Shown: positions 9,991-20,920 of the stretch, in pieces
How positions within the stretch are numbered: the stretch's first letter is position 1
Layout: each line of letters begins with the position of its first letter
Source of the DNA: Blastobasis lacticolella
Taxonomy: Eukaryota; Arthropoda; Insecta; Lepidoptera; Blastobasidae
NCBI GenBank assembly: GCA_905147135.1
Contig: LR990041.1
Location: forward strand, 744,001 to 808,000
Reading direction: 5' to 3'
Length of the DNA stretch: 64,000 nucleotides
The notes under the pieces: generated by a model
Seen by the model: the letters and a program-made list of their open reading frames with translations, nothing else
What the model was told of the DNA's origin: nothing
Database searches by the model: none
Made by a program: the position numbers and the translations under genes

Positions 9991-10140
9991 AAAATACGCG
10001 AAGACGTACCCACAGGCCATTCGCTGCGATATAAGAGCAAAAAAATGATCCCTAACTCCCGTCTCACTCTACACTCGGTAAGTCTGTTGGCCATGACTGT
10101 CAGACTATATAATAAGTTACCAAATTTGAAAACCTACTAA
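9991..10140 (+). pseudogene. LINE C-terminal tail fragment, copy B
   Basis: Twin of 188-337; the frame is open upstream because the stop seen in copy A is a Tyr codon here. Confidence 0.55.
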
Positions 10141-10531
10141 AACATTTGCAACTAAAATTTTAAAGTAGCAGCTAAGCAATAAAATAGCAAAATAATTAGA
10201 CCCACTATAAAAAACTGAAAAGTTAAAAACAAGTAGAATGTTGTAGGTAAATTGGTGTAAATATTAATTTAATTAACTCTATTTATTGCACAAAACACAT
10301 TAGAAACATAGTCACAATATAAGTACAAAGGCGAGCTTATCCCTAAAAGAGATCTCTTCCAGCCAACCTCACAATCCGTGAAGAGACCATGATGTCGGGG
10401 TGTAATACGTGCAATTGAAATTTTAATTGATAAATATATGTAATATATTTATATCTACAAACATTTAAATACATATAATACAAGATAAAATAAATACTTA
10501 TAAATAAAATATACATACATATACTATACTA

Positions 10532-11011
10532 TCAGGTAAGTAAAGAGAGATAGTGCTCTTTTAATCGATTTCTAAATGATGACGCAGATGGAGCGTCACG
10601 TATAGAAGATGGCAGATCATTCCACATTCGGACCGCGTGAACAGAAAATGACTTGAAAAAGAAATGCGTTCTTGATAGTGGCACCTGAAGGGTCCTAGTG
10701 ATACAAGGACGCCGGGATCGGGAAGGGGGAGGAAGCAACTGAAATCTGCAACGAAGATAGCTGGGCGCAAAAGGATTCCTTAGGGTCTTGTATAAGAAGG
10801 TCAATATGTTTACATTACGACGCTGACGTATAGGTAGCCACCTTAAGCGCTGACGATATTCGGATACGTGGTCGTACTTTCGTAACCCGAATATAAATCG
10901 TATCGCGAGATTTTGTAAACGTTCGAGCTTATTTAGGAGGTCTTCAGTTACATCCAGATAACATATGTCGGCATAGTCCAAGATCGGAAGCAACAGTGTC
11001 TGTGCAAGCAT
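10532..11011 (-). pseudogene. Jockey-like LINE, RT C-terminus, copy B
   Basis: An uninterrupted 159-residue frame covers the same blocks as 474-1205 (I-L-D-Y-A-D-I-C-Y-L-D, R-W-L-P-I-R, W-N-D-L-P-S-S-I-R). The frameshift of copy A is absent, so that break came after the duplication. The 3' UTR extends to about 10280. Confidence 0.8.
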
Positions 11012-11015
11012 AATT

Positions 11016-12024
11016 TTAGTTTTTGTAGGTAAGAAAAACTGAAGAAAAAGGTGAAGTATTTGTCAAAGTGTCATGAATATATTTTCGTTTGGACATTCTG
11101 CACAGTTTATTACACTTATTACGCAAAGCCTAATAAGCAAGCCAATTGGCTTCAGAAGGATTACCTTTACACTAAGCCTTTGCACGATCTCTTTTCCGCA
11201 TTGCTCCTCTAATACTAGGAGTCAGCCATGGCGCTGGTTCATGTTTTATCCAAATTGGTTTCAGCGGAGCAATCCTATCCATCACGCCAATAATCGCGCC
11301 ATTGAAAATGTTTATCTTAGCATCTATAGTGTCGGCAAGGTATAATTCCGACCAGTCCAGGGCCTCCATAGTCCTCATAAGCTTATCCCTATCGATGTTT
11401 TTAAAATTCCGCCTATACACTGTTTTCTTTTTACGCTTTGGGGTACGCACCGCATAATTTAAAAAAATGAGGTTGTGATAAGAAAATGGTGCAGTCATTT
11501 GACCATGTGAAGGAATCAAATCCGCATCAGAAACAATGGAAATATCTATCCAGGATGGGCGAGAGTTAGGCTGGTAATGAGTAGCTTGTGCAGGCAAGAT
11601 CTGAAGATTCAGGCCGAAGGCTAGATCTCTTAATTTTTGTGACCTATTGTCGTTTTTCAACAAACAAGTGTTAAAATCCCCCATCACAATTACATCGTTA
11701 TAACGCGATCTTATATTACACAAACAAGCCTCCAAAGTCCCGAAGTAGTTTACTTTGTCACTCGGAGAGTACATCACACCCAGTGCAATCTTTTTATGAT
11801 TTAGCACCACCTCGAGAAATAGATACTCTAAGGCTGCAGTGTACTCCGGAGGGAAGAGTCAATGACGGAACACTGTATATTATCCCGCAAGTAGATACAG
11901 ACACCCCCACCACCAGCACCCACACGATCGTTACGGAACAAGTTGTAATGAGGCACGGAGCAGAGGCCTGACGGAAGGGAGGGCTTCAGCCAAGACTCCG
12001 AAACCAGTATTCCATCAAGCAGGC
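11016..12024 (-). pseudogene. Jockey-like LINE, endonuclease domain, copy B
   Basis: An open frame of 212 residues (11172-11810) covers V-M-G-D-F-N to R-A-K-A; the N-terminal S-E-S-W-L block follows upstream after the same frameshift as in copy A. The last catalytic block again reads S-Y-H. The linker contains two stops. No RT core lies between it and the tail at 11011. Confidence 0.8.
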
Positions 12025-12088
12025 ATCATCAAATAGTGTTTTTTTTGTGTATGTAGTTGCAATTTTAATTTAAACTGGAAAGCACACC

Positions 12089-12248
12089 TATCCTACAATT
12101 ACTTTACATCTACCCTATACCTACCCTACCCCTACCCTATACCTACCCTATACCTACCCTACACCTACCCTTTATCTTCCCTACACCTACCCTACTCCTG
12201 CCCTAAACCTACCCTCCACCTACCCTAAACCTACCCTCCACCTACCCA
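12089..12248. repeat. Degenerate CCTAC-type minisatellite, copy B
   Basis: Same tract as 2284-2433, longer by one ctatacctacc-type unit. Confidence 0.8.
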
Positions 12249-12624
12249 CCCGTGGTAGTTTTGCAGTAACCCTCACCAGGGTACTAATACGTTATATGCC
12301 AGTGTTAGGCATTAGCCGCGCAGGCCCAAGGGGAGAGTCCACTATGAAATTTTTTTTAAATAATTCCGCTTTTATTTAAAAAATAGTTGTGACTATTTCA
12401 TTGTTGTGAGCATCTCAATGAGTGTGCGCATTGAGATGTTCGGCCCCTCCTTCAGCCTATTGGTACCTTTCCAAAACAAACCGAAATCTCTGGCAGTATG
12501 ATGCGACGCCAGAACATCCATTTTGATCTGATCTTGGATGTTCTGTCCATTTAAGTCTGACCTTAAAGATTTTTCTTTTCTCACAACCTTATTGCAAACC
12601 CTACCCAATACCCTATTCAAAGTT

Positions 12625-12691
12625 AAGAAAAACCATGTAAAAGGAAGTAGTGTTGCTGGGTAGCAACACTGGGTTTTACATGGTTTTTCTT
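12625..12691. repeat. Long hairpin, copy B
   Basis: Identical to 2808-2874, with 18-base outer and 9-base inner stems. Confidence 0.6.
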
Positions 12692-12791
12692 TACTTTTTT
12701 ACGTGTAGACTTAGCGGAGTGGCTAAGCGCATAAACAATGCTGTTATATAAATTTATCTATTGCTCTTATCACATAATTTGTCACTGCAAT

Positions 12792-13424
12792 ACCTAAACT
12801 CCTGTTGCACGAAGGCTGCGTAGGCTGGCGCGCGACCAACACCACTGTATCAGTCCCGTTGAGCGAACGAAGCAGGTGCACCGATGTGACGTCATCTCAG
12901 CTGATTGACTATCGCTGTTGGCTGATTCATCAATAAGTGATAGTCCCACCGGGCCGCTATTATAACAAAAAGGTTTAAACGTACCGACACCACTCTTTTG
13001 GTCAAGTTTGCTTGGTAGCACCATTTGTTTCATGTTCGTAATTTCTCGCACAATATTATGAAATTGTTAGACAGTTACGTAGGTATCCTTTATTAGTTTT
13101 AGGTTATTTTGCAAGACGAGTCCTCTAGCAATCCTGTGTAGTAAATATGATTGAAGGTCAGGGGGGCAGTTTTTGAAGGTACAAAAATGACTACTCGTTC
13201 AGGGTCGGTATCTCTAAAAAACCTTTACGCGTATATTTCGCTGCACAGCTGACACCTATTCAAACAGCAACGATTTCACACTTTCGATGTCGTCCGACGA
13301 GAATGATGTCTTGCAGATACGCAAAAAACTTTTTCGTCCATAACGTCCAACTTATTTTGTATAAAAGTTAGAACTTCACTAACACTTTTTTACAGTTAGT
13401 GCACTTAACAAATTCAGAAGTCAT
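12792..13424 (-). pseudogene. Decayed zinc-ribbon ORF, copy B
   Basis: Twin of 2975-3608. The M-T-S-E-F-V-K-C-T-N-C start is kept at 13424, but a 2-base loss soon after destroys the frame. The F-C-Y-N-S-G-P-V-G-L-S block remains in an 85-codon frame at 12794-13051. Confidence 0.55.
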
Positions 13425-13644
13425 TTTTCAAATTTTTAGTTGACGTAAACACATCCGCTCGCTACCGACAATGTGTCGAGACACAAATTTTTGGGTGCCT
13501 CTGTGGCCCCTATCATAGATACAACTGATACGGCGGTCGCTACGCCCCTGTCCCAACTCATTAGATAGGTACTAAGTATATTTTGGAAGCCTTGTTTAGG
13601 ATATAGGCGTGCGGCCCCTTACGCCCCCCGTTAGTTCGTTTTTA

Positions 13645-14676
13645 TTACATAGTACTGTTTATATATCCACATTTATTACATTTTAATGGGTTTTTTACAT
13701 TGTTACTTTTACGAGTAAAGTCTGTTTCAATTTTGCACCTTGGACAATTGAGTCTTAATACTCGTTTGTCTTGCACACGATCTATCAAAGTGGAATTCTT
13801 TCTTGAGTCCCGCCTTATGCAAAACCCTTCAGGCATAGGGGTAGTTGTGTTTGAATCTGATATGTTTATAAAGATCGCCAGTGCTTCCTCCATAGTAAGC
13901 GTGGCCAGCGTGGCAAGTAAGTACAAATTTAATCCAGCGGCAAATTGTTTAGGAGTTAGTGTCAGAAAACGTATTTTTTGTACTGCTTTTTTCAGATTGA
14001 TCTTTTCGTCCGACTCCGCATTTTTTCCATCCAAACCATTTGCTTCATTTGCAACATTAATATTCTTTTTATTTGCATAATTTTCCAGCTGTTTAAACAA
14101 ATCTATTTCCGACTCGATATTCAAATTATTATAGGAAAAAATGTCATTGATGGTACTAAGATGTAAGTCTTGGAAAGTTTCGTCTTCTAGAACTTGTTTT
14201 GTGTTGGTGCTGATAAACTCATTGCATTTCTTCATTAACTTCTCGACGTCATATTTCTTTGCTATTTCTAAAGCCTCGAAAACATTTTTCACATTCAGAA
14301 CTGCACACATGTATGTAACGCATATGTCTTTTAAACGTTCGAGCCAATACTTGTGTGCTATGAAATATGTGTCACGGGCAAGCACAAAGGAGTTGATATT
14401 CACGTTGTCGGTATATATGTACTCCAACATAACATTGAATTCCTCAGGCAGAAAATCGGTGATTTTGATAGGGCCATCTGCGCTGAAGTTCTCATAGAAC
14501 ATGGCCTGAAAGACTGGCGACGCAGCCGCTAGGAATGTTTTGTGCGCCCGTATCTCCTCACCGCCCACAAGGAACGTGCAGTCGGAAAGACGACCAGATT
14601 TCAGCAACTCTTTATTCCGATGTTGAATGTCCAAAAAACTGGCTTGAAAATCCTTGGTGTCTATAAATTGCGACAT
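13645..14676 (-). CDS. BTB-BACK protein with C-terminal zinc ribbon, copy B
   Basis: Intronless, 343 codons, colinear with 3828-4859. By eye it differs at nine bases; three change the protein (Leu111 to Trp, Arg284 to Gly, Pro302 to Gln) and six are silent. The BTB core, the BACK region and all four zinc-ribbon cysteines (311, 314, 333, 336) are kept. Drift without selection would give roughly three replacement changes per silent one, so 3:6 hints at constraint on at least one copy, though the counts are small. The Leu111 to Trp change is at the end of the BTB fold (H-K-Y-x-L-E-R-L) and could alter folding. The upstream TATCGATA and CTTATAAG are present. Role as in copy A: a presumed Cullin-3 adaptor, inferred from the family. 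Confidence 0.85.
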   Translation of the reverse strand: MSQFIDTKDFQASFLDIQHRNKELLKSGRLSDCTFLVGGEEIRAHKTFLAAASPVFQAMFYENFSADGPIKITDFLPEEFNVMLEYIYTDNVNINSFVLARDTYFIAHKYWLERLKDICVTYMCAVLNVKNVFEALEIAKKYDVEKLMKKCNEFISTNTKQVLEDETFQDLHLSTINDIFSYNNLNIESEIDLFKQLENYANKKNINVANEANGLDGKNAESDEKINLKKAVQKIRFLTLTPKQFAAGLNLYLLATLATLTMEEALAIFINISDSNTTTPMPEGFCIRRDSRKNSTLIDRVQDKRVLRLNCPRCKIETDFTRKSNNVKNPLKCNKCGYINSTM

Positions 14677-14776
14677 TTTCTTAGAGAACAATACCACAAA
14701 ATACAATAATAAAATGATTAATTCAACGCACGACATCACAAAGGTCTTGTATGTAAATGTAATTAATTGAGCGTCT

Positions 14777-14784
14777 TATCGATA
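14777..14784 (-). promoter_or_regulatory. DRE-type TATCGATA motif, copy B
   Basis: Same position relative to the start codon as 4960-4967. Confidence 0.3.
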
Positions 14785-15438
14785 CTTATAAGCAGTGCAT
14801 CAGAATAATTAGATTAGATAAAATATTTTGGAGCTAGGTAATTACCCTATATTCGTGCTTCTAATTTACTTATTTAGTTTAATTAGACATAACAATAAAT
14901 ATAACAAAACAATTAAGTTCAGACACTTAAATATATTAAAGATTTGTAATGTGCCAGCCTCGTTAGTACGTTTACCTAATGGCAACAATAGGTTTGTAGG
15001 TTAGTACGTACGCTCGCGTGCGGCGGACACCGACCCATCCGCCAACAAACGGGACAGTGATAATTGTTTCTCATATTTCTACCTGCACATTCGTGTTGTA
15101 GAACTGTTAGAACCATAGAACTCAGAGAACACATCTATACATATATAAAAACAGTAAAAAAAGTGTGTCTGTACATTAAATATATTTACAAAAAATCAAT
15201 TAGGTCTTTAAAGATGGTATTAGAATATGAACTTTTTAAAATGTTGTCTGTTTGTTTGGTTTGTACACGACAATCTCCGGAACTACTGTGAATGCAACTT
15301 TTTGTTGTTGTATTGTTTTTAAGCCTGGGAAACATTTAGGATATAATTTGTTTTGGAAACTGGAACACCTAATGTAGAACCATAATAAAGCAGCTAAACT
15401 ATAAGAAATATAGCTAATTAATGATTTGAGAAAAGGTG

Positions 15439-15473
15439 GTTTTCAAATAAATGTATAAGATTTATTTGAAAAC
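15439..15473. repeat. Copy-B-specific hairpin
   Basis: Perfect 14-base arms (gttttcaaataaat) around a 7-base loop. Copy A has the left arm only, at about 5626. Confidence 0.75.
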
Positions 15474-15542
15474 TTATGAGAATCTCCATATTTGTGATGA
15501 TTTGTTATTTAACGTGCAGTTTTTCTACTTTGAAATTTCAAA

Positions 15543-15568
15543 CACAAGTGTGCAATTGCACACTTGTG
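15543..15568. repeat. Copy-B-specific 26-base perfect palindrome
   Basis: The half-site cacaagtgtgcaa is followed at once by its reverse complement. Copy A (about 5744) has only one half. Confidence 0.8.
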
Positions 15569-15936
15569 CGATGTTATATGGCGCCGAATTTATTTTCACG
15601 GGATTTCAGTTTGGTAGTTTGGGGTTCAACTTAAAATCTGCGCCATGTTTCATTTAATTCGGTAGGTTAGAACCAGAGATACAGCTTGGCCTCTCCATAA
15701 TACTAGCTTTCATACATTAGGGAGGTCAATTAAAATGGTCGTGCGGGAAAAAGGTAAACTGCCCTAAAAACGATTGCCACGCGGACGAATTCGCGGGCAA
15801 AAGCTAGTCACCGATAAGACTCGACTTGTAAAACAACATTCGATGCTTCCGACTGTATCTTATCAATAATTGACTACAATTCAAAGAAACCGGCATTGAT
15901 TTATAGGTCTGGAAACCGATTATTAAAAACAATGCA

Positions 15937-16431
15937 AGTGCAGCTTACCATGGAAACGTTTCATCAGCGTTAAACTATGGATTAATCTTGTGGGAAAATT
16001 CAGTTGATGTAATAAGAGCATTTAGGTTACAAAAGAAATGTATTCGTGCTATTACAAACACATGGTTCAGAGACAGCTGCAGACCATTGTTCTTTAAGTT
16101 AAGGATTTTGCCATTGCCATGCATGTATATCCGAAATATCTGTATGTTTACAAAGAATTATCCAGAGTATTTTAAGACAGTCTCAGAAGTAAGTACCAGG
16201 ACTCAAAGGGCACAATACGAAAATCTGTTGCATAATCCTCCATGCAAATCTTATATATATAAAAATAATGTATACAATATGTGCATAATTTTGTATAATA
16301 ATTTACCGAATGAAATTAAAATATTAGAGGAGAGGCAGTTTAAAGTAAAGTTAACTGAATGGCTTCTACAATATTGTTTTTATGACACTAAAGATTTTTT
16401 TAATTATAAAAATATGGTTTCAATTACATAG
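15937..16431 (+). pseudogene. 5'-truncated jockey-like LINE, RT C-terminal region
   Basis: The frame enters at the insertion boundary with A-A-Y-H-G-N-V-S-S-A-L-N-Y-G-L-I-L-W and continues N-S-V-D-V-I-R-A-F-R-L-Q-K-K-C-I-R-A-I, L-R-I-L-P-L-P and L-Y-N-N-L-P to a stop at 16429-16431. These are the thumb and tail blocks of jockey-type RTs. About 160 residues stay open, so the insertion is fairly young. It interrupts copy B between bases matching 6123 and 6138 of copy A. Confidence 0.8.
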
Positions 16432-16590
16432 ACTTTGTAGAAAAAAGTGCTTAAATTATATATAAGTGCTATTAATTATTAATTTTGTGAAATGTGTGAA
16501 ATATGCTTATATACCTACTAATTTAATATTGTATGCCCAAAATAGGGCTAGACATAGTGAGACATTCAACTTTATAACAACTAAGTTATG

Positions 16591-16989
16591 TATATGTCGC
16601 AGCCAAATGGTTTAATTAGCCGGTTAATCAAACGGCTAGCTATTTAAGCAGTTATTTAATTGAAAATTGGCCAAATTCATAAACTTTGAAAGTAAAGTCA
16701 AATGAACGATATTGCGTCGAGTTTACGGAGCTCTTCCATTCATTGTCATAATGCTAACCTAAACTAACCGAATAGAAACCTAATGCAAACTATTATTATA
16801 CTTGGAAGTTATTGTGGGTAGGTTAGCATTGGAACAATGTGTGGAAGAGCTGCGTAAACTCGAGGCAATATCGTTTTTTCAACATCACTTTAAAATCTTA
16901 TGAAACTGGCAAATTTTTAACTAAATAACTGCTCAAAAAGCTAGCCGTTTAGTTAACCGGCTAATTTAACCATCCGGCTGCGACATATA
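16591..16989. mobile_element. Foldback MITE of about 400 bp
   Basis: The two halves are reverse complements at roughly 85%: outer ends tatatgtcgcagcc and ggctgcgacatata, then ttaattagccggttaa-like blocks, reaching gctaacct near the centre (about 16790). It sits in the 3' part of the LINE insertion at 15937-17023. No ORF. DNA-transposon-derived; superfamily unknown. Confidence 0.8.
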
Positions 16990-17474
16990 CACACCTATGT
17001 TACAAATCAATGACTTTGAACTAAGTGATGTTTAATTGTTAGTGTTTTTATTATTTGTCATGAATTTTTTTTGGGATACTATTTATTACCGTACAGAATT
17101 CTAAGTTAATAAGGCAATTTTATTAGTTATATATTACGAAGTTAGCAGTGCGCGAGCCGTAATACGAGAATCCAGTACTTATATGTTTGTTAGCGATGCC
17201 AACGGTTCCAGAAGATAGCTAGATCATTGCTTAACAACAACAGCAGCAGTTCTCGTAGCTATTTCTAGGAGGAATCAAATATTTCTGAGCTGCTATATCT
17301 TAGGTGGATGCGATCGTGATGTAGTTGGCTCAGCGAGAGTGAATTGAGCATATCAGATTTATTGTATCCCTTGAGAATTGCTTGACTAAGTGCCCCGACA
17401 GCTTCTAGCTCTTTTAAAGCTGTTTGCTAAGTGTAGTAGAAGTGGAGTGGTCATTTAGAGTTTTTTATCTCAGA

Positions 17475-17546
17475 AAAAAGGGATTCGAACCCGGTAACTC
17501 GCGTACGACCGTATACCTTAACCTCTAGGTCACCGACGCCTTTGTC
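17475..17546 (-). repeat. tRNA-derived SINE head (family B), copy B
   Basis: Twin of 6735-6806, about two base differences. Confidence 0.7.
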
Positions 17547-17689
17547 CTGTTTAATATTTATAAAATTATATGTTATTCTAATAGGAATGGGTAGAGATAA
17601 TCATGCAATACAACTAATTTACAGAAAATTGTTACCAACTTGTTATAGGTGTGTACTTACACCAGTACTAGGGCTTGCAAATATTCGAA

Positions 17690-18071
17690 AATTTATGTAG
17701 GTATTCGAATATTCGTGAAAGGTGTGGCATGCAAGATGATGTAGTGACAAAAATAGAAAGAGGGATGTTGAGATGGTTCGGGCATGTAGAGCGAATGGAT
17801 GAAAGAAGATTGACGAAAGAGGGATATAGTGCGAATCTGGAAAACCGGCCCTTTAGAGGACGACCCAGAAAAACATTCTCTGATCAAATCAGTAATGTTC
17901 TCAAAAAAGCTGGGGTCCGAAGTGGTAAGAATAAAAGTAGATGTATGAAAAGCTTTGTAGATATATGCGAGGCTAGGGAATTGTGTCAGGACAGAGCAAA
18001 GTGGCGGTCCATAGTCCCTGCCTACCCCACCTGTGGGACACAGGCGTGAGCTTTATGTATGTATGTATGTA
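17690..18071 (+). pseudogene. RTE-like LINE, C-terminal fragment with (ATGT)n tail
   Basis: The frame reads D-D-V-V-T-K-I-E-R-G-M-L-R-W-F-G-H-V-E-R-M, G-R-P-R-K-T-F-S-D-Q-I, E-A-R-E-L-C-Q-D-R-A-K-W-R-S-I-V and ends with a stop just before a gtatgtatgtatgt tail. That is the classic 3' end of the RTE-type elements abundant in Lepidoptera. It is nearly intact, so it inserted recently; it truncates the MITE that is whole in copy A. Related pieces: 51905-51995, 54035-54265, 60300-60640. Confidence 0.85.
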
Positions 18072-18176
18072 TTTTGTACCAACGAAATTTGAATGAAATG
18101 AAAACACTCCCAAGTAGCGAGAAGGAAGTTTCTTTGTTTTGATAGCGGTCGCAAGAGGTTACTAAACTGCTTCTTG

Positions 18177-18595
18177 TAAGGTCATCAACTTGAAGTAGAG
18201 CTGCGCTTCAACGTAGTCGATATGGTTATTTATCTTTAAAATCGAAGACTTATGAAACGATGACTTATTTTATGAAAATTAAAATTCAGTGTTTGGATAA
18301 TATGAAGCCGCCACTCTGTACCACCGTGTTCTCTTTGCAAGCTATTCTATAACACCCTTTCGGCTTTATACATGTATTAAGTAACAGCTTGTATACTTAA
18401 GCACTCAAAACAACAAAAACATAAAATAATCCATGCGGTACTATCTAGCTAGATTAGAGTAATATATCAATAATCTTCGAAGAACGACTGATTCAGGCGC
18501 CTCCGCAACGACTTGCTCTTTGTGTTAAATAAATCGACGTCATTGACCTTGCACAATTACTTAAATGCACTACACACACGCCACATGAATATAGT
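18177..18595. other. No gene seen
   Basis: Unique-looking AT-rich sequence; no ORF, exon or repeat recognised. Confidence 0.5.
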
Positions 18596-18735
18596 CAGGT
18601 TCTCCTGGTAGCAGGGTCACGGAGGTTAGATGGCTGTCGCTGCACTGTCATTATCTGATCTCCCAAATCCTGGATCATGGTCAAGGCGGACCCGGGCCCT
18701 CGTGCGCGACAGCACAACCGAGCAAAGTGGTTGTA
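18596..18735 (+). repeat. SINE family B, body and 3' part
   Basis: Contains the body blocks aatcctggatcatggtc and gagcacaaccg-like end, lacking the (GAT)n tail. Confidence 0.75.
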
Positions 18736-18837
18736 TAAACAATAGCACAGAGGACTATAAAATCGTAACAGAAATAATTAGAAAGTTACTTATTTAAATT
18801 GGTATGTGTTTTAGTAGAAGGGTAGGTACTAGGCTAG

Positions 18838-19173
18838 GAACTGTTTGACATGATGCCTACAGCTACATTCTATCATCGCACCGCTCGTCACCGACAGGCT
18901 CCTCACACCTTGGAGCCAAATTGGGCGCGAACTGTGCGGTTCCAAAGGAACTTTCTCCCGCGCACACTAGGGTTGTGGAATGAACTACCTGGATAGGTTT
19001 TCCCTGGAAAGTACAACATGGAATTCTTTAAGAAAGGCGTGAAAAGGTTTTAACGGGGTCGACAACGCGTGGGTGATGCCCCTGGTGTTGCAAACGAGGC
19101 TACGGTGACTGCTTACCATCAGACAGGCCGTAAGCTGGTTTGCCACCGTATAAAATTAAAATAAAATAAAATA
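18838..19173 (+). pseudogene. LINE C-terminus plus 3' UTR
   Basis: Reads L-F-D-M-M-P-T-A-T-F-Y-H-R-T-A-R-H-R-Q, N-W-A-R-T-V-R-F, L-W-N-E-L-P and E-F-F-K-K-G-V-K-R-F. The 3' UTR has the common gtgactgcttaccatcag block and an A-rich tail at 19143-19173. A relative lies at 57120-57470. Confidence 0.75.
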
Positions 19174-19493
19174 ACGTACTATAGGTACGTACCTATTTTT
19201 GTCGATGCGAGTTTCATTAATATAAAATTTATCGATAATGACATAATAGGTAGGTAAGAAATTATATACTTTTAAGCATACGATTATTTACATAAATATT
19301 GTAATTATTTGTGTCTTATTTTTATCGTACGTAATTGCTAACAGTGTTAATCACCGATTTCCTGTTTATCTGCCGTATAAAGAGAAAGTGTACAATTATG
19401 TTGATAAGTAATAAGATTACTCATGCTAAGTAAGTAGGTATAGGTAGGTAGCTAAGTACCTATATTAGTTAAAGTGTTGAAGTGCACTTTTAC

Positions 19494-19636
19494 TTACTTA
19501 CTGCGCTGGCTCAGCGACCCAATGTGGCTTCTGACCTCCGACACCAGTGACCCCTTCCTGTCCTGCGCCATCTCCCGCCAATCGAGGACTCCCAGTGCAT
19601 GCAGGTCTTTTAGAACTTCATCCATCCAGCGATATC
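19494..19636 (-). pseudogene. LINE C-terminal tail fragment
   Basis: Minus strand: R-W-M-D-E-V-L-K-D-L-H-A-L-G-V-L-D-W, then A-Q-D-R-K and a stop. This matches the end of another common lepidopteran LINE protein (W-x-D-D-x-x-x-D-L-x-A-L-G). Confidence 0.65.
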
Positions 19637-19961
19637 ATTGTGTAATTATGTAGGTTATATTTATTTTGTATACTTATGTATAAAAATAAAATAATTTTGT
19701 AAAAAAGGTATACAACATAGCTACAGCCAGTGGTGATAAGCGATCTTTTCTAGTTAACCCTAACAGCAAATTTCTATCGTAAATACGCATATAAAAATGC
19801 TATCAGATTGCAACATTTGCTTTTTGGTTTTGTCAGCCCTGCAAGACTAAACTAATACAATTTACGCTGTTTTGGGACCGTTTCTGTGATCCATGCTACG
19901 GTGCCACAGGCAGATACACAGATACGCGTTTTAAAAATTTGACATTAGTAACTATTTGTTC

Positions 19962-20008
19962 GGCCGTGTGGTGCCCGGCAGAGTAGAATAGCACCAACCC
20001 CTAACACT
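19962..20008 (+). repeat. SINE-like family A, 5' part (split by a LINE)
   Basis: Starts ggccgtgtggtgcccgg and stops at aacact, where the LINE at 20009-20464 enters. The remainder resumes at 20467. Confidence 0.8.
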
Positions 20009-20464
20009 GTTTACACCCTAAAATCTTTAACGCTATACCGAAAATAATACGAGAAGGCGAAAGTCTGAACAGTTTTAAAACACAATTGCACAATTATCTC
20101 GTGGAAATAGCGTACACGGTAGAAGAACTTTATTCAAATACAAGGAGGTAGATTTGGTACACTCTTGCGCCCATCTTTAAATATGTAACATGGTAGCTTT
20201 TGATTTTTATATATTTTTATACATATCTAACATTGCTTGCATTTATTTTATCTAGAGTTGTGTTTGTTTTTTAATATTATTGTTTTTATTGAATTGACAT
20301 TTATTTTATTTTATTACAATTGTATTAAGTGCATGTCATTAAGGTTGTTATGTATTAGGCATATGACATTATTAGTTTGTATTTGATATTGTGTTTAAGT
20401 TTTTTTTTTATATTTGTTAATTTGTACGCCGAATGGCAGGTACAAATACAATAAATTGAAATTG
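20009..20464 (+). mobile_element. 5'-truncated LINE inserted in a SINE
   Basis: Carries the C-terminal frame P-K-I-F-N-A-I-P-K-I-I-R-E (20017-20151) and the same 3' UTR as 7278-7768, ending aataaattgaaattga. It splits family A between aacact and ctcatgggtg; a short ACT/AACT target repeat is possible. Confidence 0.8.
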
Positions 20465-20466
20465 AA

Positions 20467-20685
20467 CTCATGGGTGTCGTACAAGGCGACTAATGTTTTC
20501 GAGGCAAAAGATCAAGAGTCTCCGGAGTCTGGAAAATGGGCAGCAGCATTTTCCATTGTTATATTTAAACACTGCGATCTCCGACCCGCCAACCAAGCGT
20601 GGAGATTATGGCAACAACCTCCCCTTTCGTGGGAGACCCCTAAGTCCTGCAGTGGACTGTTACGCGCTGTGATGATGATGAACTA
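20467..20685 (+). repeat. SINE-like family A, 3' part
   Basis: Continues the element of 19962-20008 to its gtgatgatgatga tail. Confidence 0.85.
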
Positions 20686-20719
20686 ATTTGTAACAAAGGC
20701 GACTCCGTATAGGTAATTC

Positions 20720-20920
20720 TGTAGGTATGGTTGCGTTGTGGGTCCGGGCTGCCCCGCGCCGCTCGCCGCAGGGTCGCAGGGCGGCGGGGAGGGGTTCACC
20801 CCGGCCGGGCGGCCGCCTGGCGAATGCTTGTCCAGCGGCGACGGCGCTTGATGTAGCGTTGTTTGGAGTACGTTGTTCTGATTTCGAACGCGCGGCCAAT
20901 CTGGCGCGTTTTTAACCCGA
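20720..20920. other. GC-rich island
   Basis: A CpG-dense patch (gccgctcgccgcagggtc, cggccgggcggccgcctgg) in AT-rich surroundings. Short frames are open on both strands but none resembles a protein. It could be a promoter or first-exon remnant, or a GC-rich repeat. Confidence 0.4.

Larger units (their letters stand above)
9804..18176. repeat. Segmental duplication, copy B
   Basis: Matches 1-7262 in order and orientation. It is longer because of a LINE plus foldback insertion (15937-17023) and an RTE fragment (17690-18071). Similarity fades at about 18176 (cgcaagaggttactaaactgc against cgcaggaggttaataaactgc at about 7240). Confidence 0.95.

Noticed and set aside
20720..20920. GC-rich protein-coding gene
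   Set aside because: Open frames on both strands are low-complexity Arg/Ala/Gly/Pro and reflect GC content; no splice or start support.
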